From the NCBI GenBank assembly GCA_964559455.1, contig CAZLHO010000039.1:1-29170 (forward strand): a stretch of DNA of 29,170 nt. The letters are read 5' to 3'. The DNA is from CAZLHO01 sp964559455. Its GTDB lineage: Bacteria; Krumholzibacteriota; Krumholzibacteriia; LZORAL124-64-63. A program made the translations under genes and the position numbers. Below, piece after piece: positions 25,543 to 29,170 of the stretch. Position 1 is the stretch's first letter. Each line of letters starts with the position of its first letter. The notes under the pieces are model-generated. The model was not told where the DNA came from. It made no database searches and saw nothing but the letters and a program-made list of their open reading frames with translations.

Positions 25543-26907
25543 ATGAAGAAGTTACACGTCACGATCCTGGTCGCCGCCGCCCTGCTGGGGCTGCTGACCG
25601 CCGGCTGCGACACCGACACGCCGAACGAGATCGAGCTCCTGCCGCCGCAGCTGTCCGGCGACGAATACCTGGGCGGCTACGTCGCCCTGGGCAACAGCCT
25701 GACGGCCGGCTACATGGACGCCGGCCTGATCGCCAGCGGCCAGGCGAACAGCTATCCCGCCCTGATCGCGCAGCAGATCGGGCTGTCGTCCGCCGAGTTC
25801 GTGCAGCCGACGGTGCTGCCGCCGGGCATCGGCAGCAGCGCCGCCGCCGCGGGCAACGTGGCCGGCGTGCTCTACTTCGACGCCGGCGCCATGAGCATCG
25901 ACGTCCTGGGCGAGACCCCCCTGGCGCAGGTGCAGAGCCTGCTGCCCGCCGTCCTCTACCCCGTGCCCTACAACAACCTGGGCATCCCGGGCGCGACGGC
26001 GCTGGACATGACCCAGGCCCTGGACTCGACCACCAGCCAGAAGCCGGGCAACTCCTTCTTCGACTTCATCCTGCGCAACCCGAACTTCGGCAACACCAAC
26101 GTCCTGACCCAGGCCGTGGGCAAGGAGCCGACCCTGGTCACGCTGTGGATCGGCAACAACGACATCCTGGGCGGGATCTTCACCGGCGCGCCGGAGGTGG
26201 GCGTGAACATCACGCCGCCGGCGGCCTTCCAGTCCCTGCTCGACGGAGTGGTCGGGAGCATCTACGACGGCGTCGCCGCCCGCAACGGCGTCGAGCCGTT
26301 GGTGATGGTCGCGACGATCCCGGACATCGTGCTGCCCTACCTCGTGGCCCCGACGACCTTCCAGGCCCTGCTGCAGTCGCCGTCGCCGATTCCCACGGTC
26401 GAGGAGGGCGTGGCCTACTTCCTCTTCGACGCCCTGTCGTACATGAAGGGCGGCGGCGCCCTGCCGGTGCCCGCTCAGTACACCCTGACCGCGGCCGAGT
26501 ACTCGGTGGTGTCCACGGCTATCGACGGCTTCAACACCGCGATCAACACCGTCGCCGACGCCCGCGGCGCCGTCGTGGTCGACGTGAACGTCATGCTGAA
26601 TTCGCTGGCCACGGGCGGCATCCCCGGCCTCTCGGCCCAGCATTTCCTGGTCAACCAGGCCACGGCCTTCTCGCTGGACGGCCTGCACTTCAACAACGTC
26701 GGCTACGGCCTGGTGGCCAACGTCTTCATCGAGAAGCTGAACACGGTCCTGGGCTCGGCCCTGTCCGAGCCGATCCCGCTGGTCGACGTCACGGCGCTGA
26801 GCTGGGACCCGACCTACGGCCAGGGCGTGGTCACGCGTCCGCCCGCGGGCAAGGCGGTGACGCTGACGCCGGCGGCGGCCGAGGCGATGACCGCCATCTT
26901 CCGCTAG
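25543..26907 (+). CDS. SGNH/GDSL-type hydrolase lipoprotein
   Basis: The 454-residue precursor has a lipobox LTAGC with the acyl-anchored Cys22. The SGNH blocks are in order: block I GNSLTAGY with the nucleophile Ser52 (Asn replaces Asp of GDSL), an NLGIPGAT oxyanion segment, block III GNND at 204-207, and block V DGLHFNNVGY with Asp379 and His382. It is therefore a likely active esterase or lipase facing the periplasm or outer-membrane surface. It is preceded by GGGAGGA and sits just after the FadL-type gene, which suggests that it releases fatty acids or similar products for import, an inference. A strong terminator follows. Confidence 0.93.
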   Translation: MKKLHVTILVAAALLGLLTAGCDTDTPNEIELLPPQLSGDEYLGGYVALGNSLTAGYMDAGLIASGQANSYPALIAQQIGLSSAEFVQPTVLPPGIGSSAAAAGNVAGVLYFDAGAMSIDVLGETPLAQVQSLLPAVLYPVPYNNLGIPGATALDMTQALDSTTSQKPGNSFFDFILRNPNFGNTNVLTQAVGKEPTLVTLWIGNNDILGGIFTGAPEVGVNITPPAAFQSLLDGVVGSIYDGVAARNGVEPLVMVATIPDIVLPYLVAPTTFQALLQSPSPIPTVEEGVAYFLFDALSYMKGGGALPVPAQYTLTAAEYSVVSTAIDGFNTAINTVADARGAVVVDVNVMLNSLATGGIPGLSAQHFLVNQATAFSLDGLHFNNVGYGLVANVFIEKLNTVLGSALSEPIPLVDVTALSWDPTYGQGVVTRPPAGKAVTLTPAAAEAMTAIFR

Positions 26908-26932
26908 ACGCGGACGGCTTCATCGACGACGA

Positions 26933-26964
26933 GGCGGCGGGTTCCGGCCCGCCGCCTTTCTTTT
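26933..26964 (+). terminator. Rho-independent terminator of the fadL-SGNH operon
   Basis: A 9-bp perfect stem (GGCGGCGGG with CCCGCCGCC, six-base loop) is followed at once by TTTCTTTT. It begins 26 bases past the hydrolase stop. Confidence 0.9.
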
Positions 26965-26983
26965 CGCGGAACGGGATTTTCAG

Positions 26984-27002
26984 GATGCCCCGGCCGGGCA
27001 TC
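26984..27002. repeat. Inverted repeat before the rhomboid gene
   Basis: GATGCCC and GGGCATC form a perfect 7-bp stem with a CGGCC loop, 47 bases before the rhomboid start. TATTAA just downstream (27006-27011) resembles a -10 box, so the repeat could lie in the promoter. No U-run follows on either strand. Confidence 0.35.
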
Positions 27003-27048
27003 TCGTATTAACTTGGGCTGGACGATCCCCCGAGCCCCGAGGAGCCCC

Positions 27049-27879
27049 GTGAGCCCCTACATCAGACCATCCTTCGGCGCGGGCGCCGGCCTGACCCCGG
27101 CGATCCGCCTGCTGCTGGGCCTGAACATCACGGTCTACATCCTGCAGAAACTGGCCGGGCCCATGGCCCTGGAGCCCATCTTCGGCCTGGTGCCCAGCAA
27201 GGCGGTGACGCAGCTGCACGTCTGGCAGTTCGTCACCTACATGTTCCTGCACGGCAACTTCCTGCACCTGCTGATCAACATGTTCATGCTGTGGATGTTC
27301 GGCCGCGAGATCGAGACCCTGTGGGGCCGGCGGACCTTCCTGCAGTTCTACTTCGTCTGCGGCGTCGGCGGCGGCCTGCTCTACTGGGCCGTGATGCCGC
27401 TGCTGGAGCCCGTCACGGCGGGGATCCCCCTGATCGGGGCCTCGGGCGCCGTCTTCGGCCTGCTGCTGGCCTACGGCATGATGTTCCCGAACCGCGAGCT
27501 GCTGCTCTACTTCATCCTGCCGATCAAGGCCAAGTACATGGTCGTGATCTTCGGCCTGATCGACCTGCTCGGGGCGATGCAGGGCGCGCGCAGCAACGTG
27601 GGCCACCTGGCCCACCTGGGCGGGCTCTTCTTCGGCTGGGTCTACCTGGCCGGCGGTCGGCGCTGGCTGGACCGTCTGGAACGCCGGTGGCGCAACCGCC
27701 GCAGCGGCTTCCGCGTCGTCGGGGGCGGGCGGTCCGCGAAGGGCGGCAACGGGAACGGTCAGGGACGGCCGGGCCGCGACCGCGTCGACGAGATCCTCGA
27801 GAAGATCTCACGCCAGGGTCTGGACAGCCTCACCGAGGAGGAGCAGGAGTACCTGCGCCGGGTCAGCCGGAAGCGCTGA
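27049..27879 (+). CDS. Rhomboid-family intramembrane serine protease
   Basis: The 276-residue protein has six or so helices with the rhomboid marks: HGNFLHLLINMFMLWMFG after helix 1, GASGAVFG with nucleophile Ser132, and AHLGG with catalytic His189 (His186 three residues earlier). After the last helix comes a basic linker with Gly/Asn-rich low complexity, then a short helical tail DEILEKISRQGLDSLTEEEQEYLRRVS, common in rhomboids of several deep-branching phyla. The start is GTG at 27049 with GAGGAG just before; the frame is open further upstream but only through non-conserved sequence. Substrate unknown. Confidence 0.93.
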   Translation: MSPYIRPSFGAGAGLTPAIRLLLGLNITVYILQKLAGPMALEPIFGLVPSKAVTQLHVWQFVTYMFLHGNFLHLLINMFMLWMFGREIETLWGRRTFLQFYFVCGVGGGLLYWAVMPLLEPVTAGIPLIGASGAVFGLLLAYGMMFPNRELLLYFILPIKAKYMVVIFGLIDLLGAMQGARSNVGHLAHLGGLFFGWVYLAGGRRWLDRLERRWRNRRSGFRVVGGGRSAKGGNGNGQGRPGRDRVDEILEKISRQGLDSLTEEEQEYLRRVSRKR

Positions 27880-27900
27880 TCCGCCCCTTCCACAATCCCC

Positions 27901-27921
27901 GCCCGGGTCCCGCGCCCGGGC
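27901..27921. repeat. GC hairpin between rhomboid and glycosyltransferase genes
   Basis: GCCCGGG and CCCGGGC form a 7-bp stem with a seven-base loop in the 73-base gap. There is no U-run, so it is at most a weak terminator or an mRNA stability element. Confidence 0.45.
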
Positions 27922-27952
27922 TCGATCCGGAGCCGTCCGATCCGGGAGCGCC

Positions 27953-28903
27953 ATGGACCTCGCCATCGTCGTCGTCAGCTGGAATACCCGCGACCTGCTG
28001 CGCGACTGCCTGGCCTCGCTGCCGGCGGCGACGGCGGAGCTGGACGTCCGCGTCCTGGTCGTCGACAACGCCTCGGCGGACGGCTCGGCGGCCATGGTGC
28101 GCGCGGAATTCCCCGGCTGCGAGCTGATCGAGGCCGGCGCCAACCTGGGCTTCAGCCGCGCCAACAACCTGGCCCTGGCCCGCCTGGACGCCGGCGACGT
28201 CCTGCTGCTGAACCCGGACACCGTCTGCCCGCCGGGCTCCCTGAAGCGGCTGCACGACTTCCTGCGCGCGACGCCCGACGCCGGCGCCGCCGGCCCGACC
28301 CTGGTCGACGCCGAGGGCCGCCCCGCCCAGAGCTGGGGACGTCGACCCGCCCTGCGCTGGCATCTGATGGGGATGCTCGGACCGCTGGGCACGCCGCTGC
28401 GCCGCGCGTTGCGCGGCGGCCAGACCGCCATCCCGCGTCCCGAAGACCCCTCGCGGCCGGTGGCCTACGCCGTGGGCGCCTGTCTGATGCTGCGCCGCGA
28501 GGCCCTGGACGCCGTCGGCCCGCTGGACGAGCGCTTCTTCATGTACTTCGAGGAGACCGACTGGTGCCTGCGCGCCGCGGCCGCCGGCTGGAAGGTCTAC
28601 CACGCGGCCGGGATCGAGGTGGCCCACCTCGAGGGACGGGCCGCGCGCAAGGCGGCCGCCTTCACCCTGGAGCAGTTCCAGCACAGCAAGCGGCTCTTCC
28701 TGCAGAAACAAGACGGCCCGGGGCGGGTCGCCGCCTTCCGGGCCGTGATGTTCGTGGAATACGCCCTCAAATGGGGCCTGCGCAGCCTGCTCGCCGCGCT
28801 CGACCGGCGCGGGCGGGACCGCCACCGGGCCCTGGCCCACAACTTCGGCGCCATGGCCCGCCTGCAGTGCCGCGGCCGGCTGGATCCCGCGCCCCCCGCC
28901 TGA
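27953..28903 (+). CDS. Family 2 glycosyltransferase (rhamnosyltransferase-like)
   Basis: The 316-residue GT-A fold enzyme starts with AIVVVSWNTRDLLRDCLASL, followed by VVDNASADGS, NLGFSRANN and LLLNPDT, where NPD stands for the metal-binding DxD. The acceptor side has the typical GACLMLRREAL, LDERFFMYFEETDWCLRAAAAGW and IEVAHLEG motifs of WbbL/RfbF-like enzymes, which build O-antigen or other surface glycans from dTDP-sugars. The C-terminus has a hydrophobic or amphipathic segment that could dock to the membrane. GGGAG precedes the ATG. It ends six bases before the stop of the converging partial gene. Sugar and acceptor are unknown. Confidence 0.92.
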   Translation: MDLAIVVVSWNTRDLLRDCLASLPAATAELDVRVLVVDNASADGSAAMVRAEFPGCELIEAGANLGFSRANNLALARLDAGDVLLLNPDTVCPPGSLKRLHDFLRATPDAGAAGPTLVDAEGRPAQSWGRRPALRWHLMGMLGPLGTPLRRALRGGQTAIPRPEDPSRPVAYAVGACLMLRREALDAVGPLDERFFMYFEETDWCLRAAAAGWKVYHAAGIEVAHLEGRAARKAAAFTLEQFQHSKRLFLQKQDGPGRVAAFRAVMFVEYALKWGLRSLLAALDRRGRDRHRALAHNFGAMARLQCRGRLDPAPPA

Positions 28904-28909
28904 TTCCGC

Positions 28910-29170
28910 TCAGGACTCCGAGTTCCCGCTCCCTCCCGACGACGATCCCGGTCGGCGTCGGCGCCCGCCGCGCGAGCGGCGGCCGCGAGACGATCCCGAA
29001 CCGCGTCGGCGCTCGGCGGTGGCGCTCTCCGGCGCGGGCTCGCCTCCGTCCGGGGACACCGCGGCCGGCTCGGCCGGCGCCGCCGGGGCGGCCGCGCCGC
29101 CGCGCCCGCGGCGGGATCCGCGATCGGACCGTCCCCCCCGTCCCGAACGACGGCCGCGATCGGACCGGCC
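28910..29170 (-). CDS. C-terminal Arg/Gly/Ser-rich tail of a truncated gene (RNA-binding type)
   Basis: The last 261 bases are open on the minus strand for 86 codons up to a TGA at 28912-28910, with no start inside the window. The sequence is low complexity: two GRSDRG units 12 codons apart, RRGRGG, an Ala/Pro/Glu-rich hinge, then SSRGRRSRGGRRRR and a Gly/Ser tail ending NSES. Such tails occur at the C-terminus of DEAD-box RNA helicases, RNase E/G-like or pseudouridine synthase proteins, so an RNA-related role is likely but the catalytic part lies outside. In this GC-rich setting a chance open frame is possible, but the regular RG pattern argues for a real gene. Confidence 0.55.
   Translation of the reverse strand, partial: GRSDRGRRSGRGGRSDRGSRRGRGGAAAPAAPAEPAAVSPDGGEPAPESATAERRRGSGSSRGRRSRGGRRRRPGSSSGGSGNSES

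Noticed and set aside
27013..27048. TTG start for the rhomboid gene
   Set aside because: No Shine-Dalgarno nearby, and the GTG at 27049 has GAGGAG at short distance.

Overview
The window is very GC-rich bacterial DNA, densely packed with genes, many of which overlap by a few bases. It encodes outer-membrane proteins (a phosphate-type porin and a FadL-type barrel), a lipoprotein with a lipobox and a SUF iron-sulfur operon. This points to a diderm bacterium with oxygen-handling respiration. The gene styles (FadL next to an SGNH lipoprotein, a rhomboid with a helical tail) would fit a member of the FCB/Krumholzibacteriota/Eisenbacteria type of lineage. That placement is an impression and cannot be proven from this window. 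I saw no rRNA, tRNA, CRISPR array, insertion sequence or phage gene.

Left part (1-10,040), oxygen respiration. A canonical cytochrome bd quinol oxidase (cydA-cydB, minus strand) is transcribed away from a large plus-strand gene for a 1,544-residue protein, which joins an acyl-CoA-synthetase-like adenylation domain, a long unassigned middle and a C-terminal GNAT domain. The shared promoter region holds a perfect FNR/CRP-type palindrome placed about -42 from a candidate cydA start. Directly after the large gene comes a two-gene operon for a non-canonical bd-superfamily oxidase. Its subunit I lacks the b558 histidine at the expected place and carries a C-terminal extension with two c-type heme motifs; its subunit II is a second multi-helix protein. 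This operon is the most unusual system here.

Middle part (10,039-16,676), phosphate and transhydrogenase. On the minus strand lie a phosphate-selective-porin-like gene, then (after a hairpin and a new promoter) a PhoU-like DUF47 gene directly abutting a PiT-type phosphate transporter. Upstream of the porin, and separated from it by a good terminator and a 16-bp palindrome, is the three-gene proton-translocating NAD(P) transhydrogenase operon pntAa-pntAb-pntB.

SUF/oxidative stress block (16,839-23,576, minus). A Rrf2-type regulator heads a tightly overlapped operon: rrf2-sufC-sufB-sufD-sufS-sufU-sufT-like. Immediately upstream, on the same strand, is sodA, whose leader contains two tandem hairpins that each present GGA in the loop. 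Together these genes build Fe-S clusters and remove superoxide.

Right part (23,818-29,170). A short orphan membrane ORF resembles the tail of a larger ferredoxin-type membrane protein. It is followed on the plus strand by fadL-like and SGNH-hydrolase lipoprotein genes closed by a clear rho-independent terminator, then by a rhomboid protease and a family 2 glycosyltransferase. The window ends inside a minus-strand gene of which only an Arg/Gly/Ser-rich C-terminal tail is visible.
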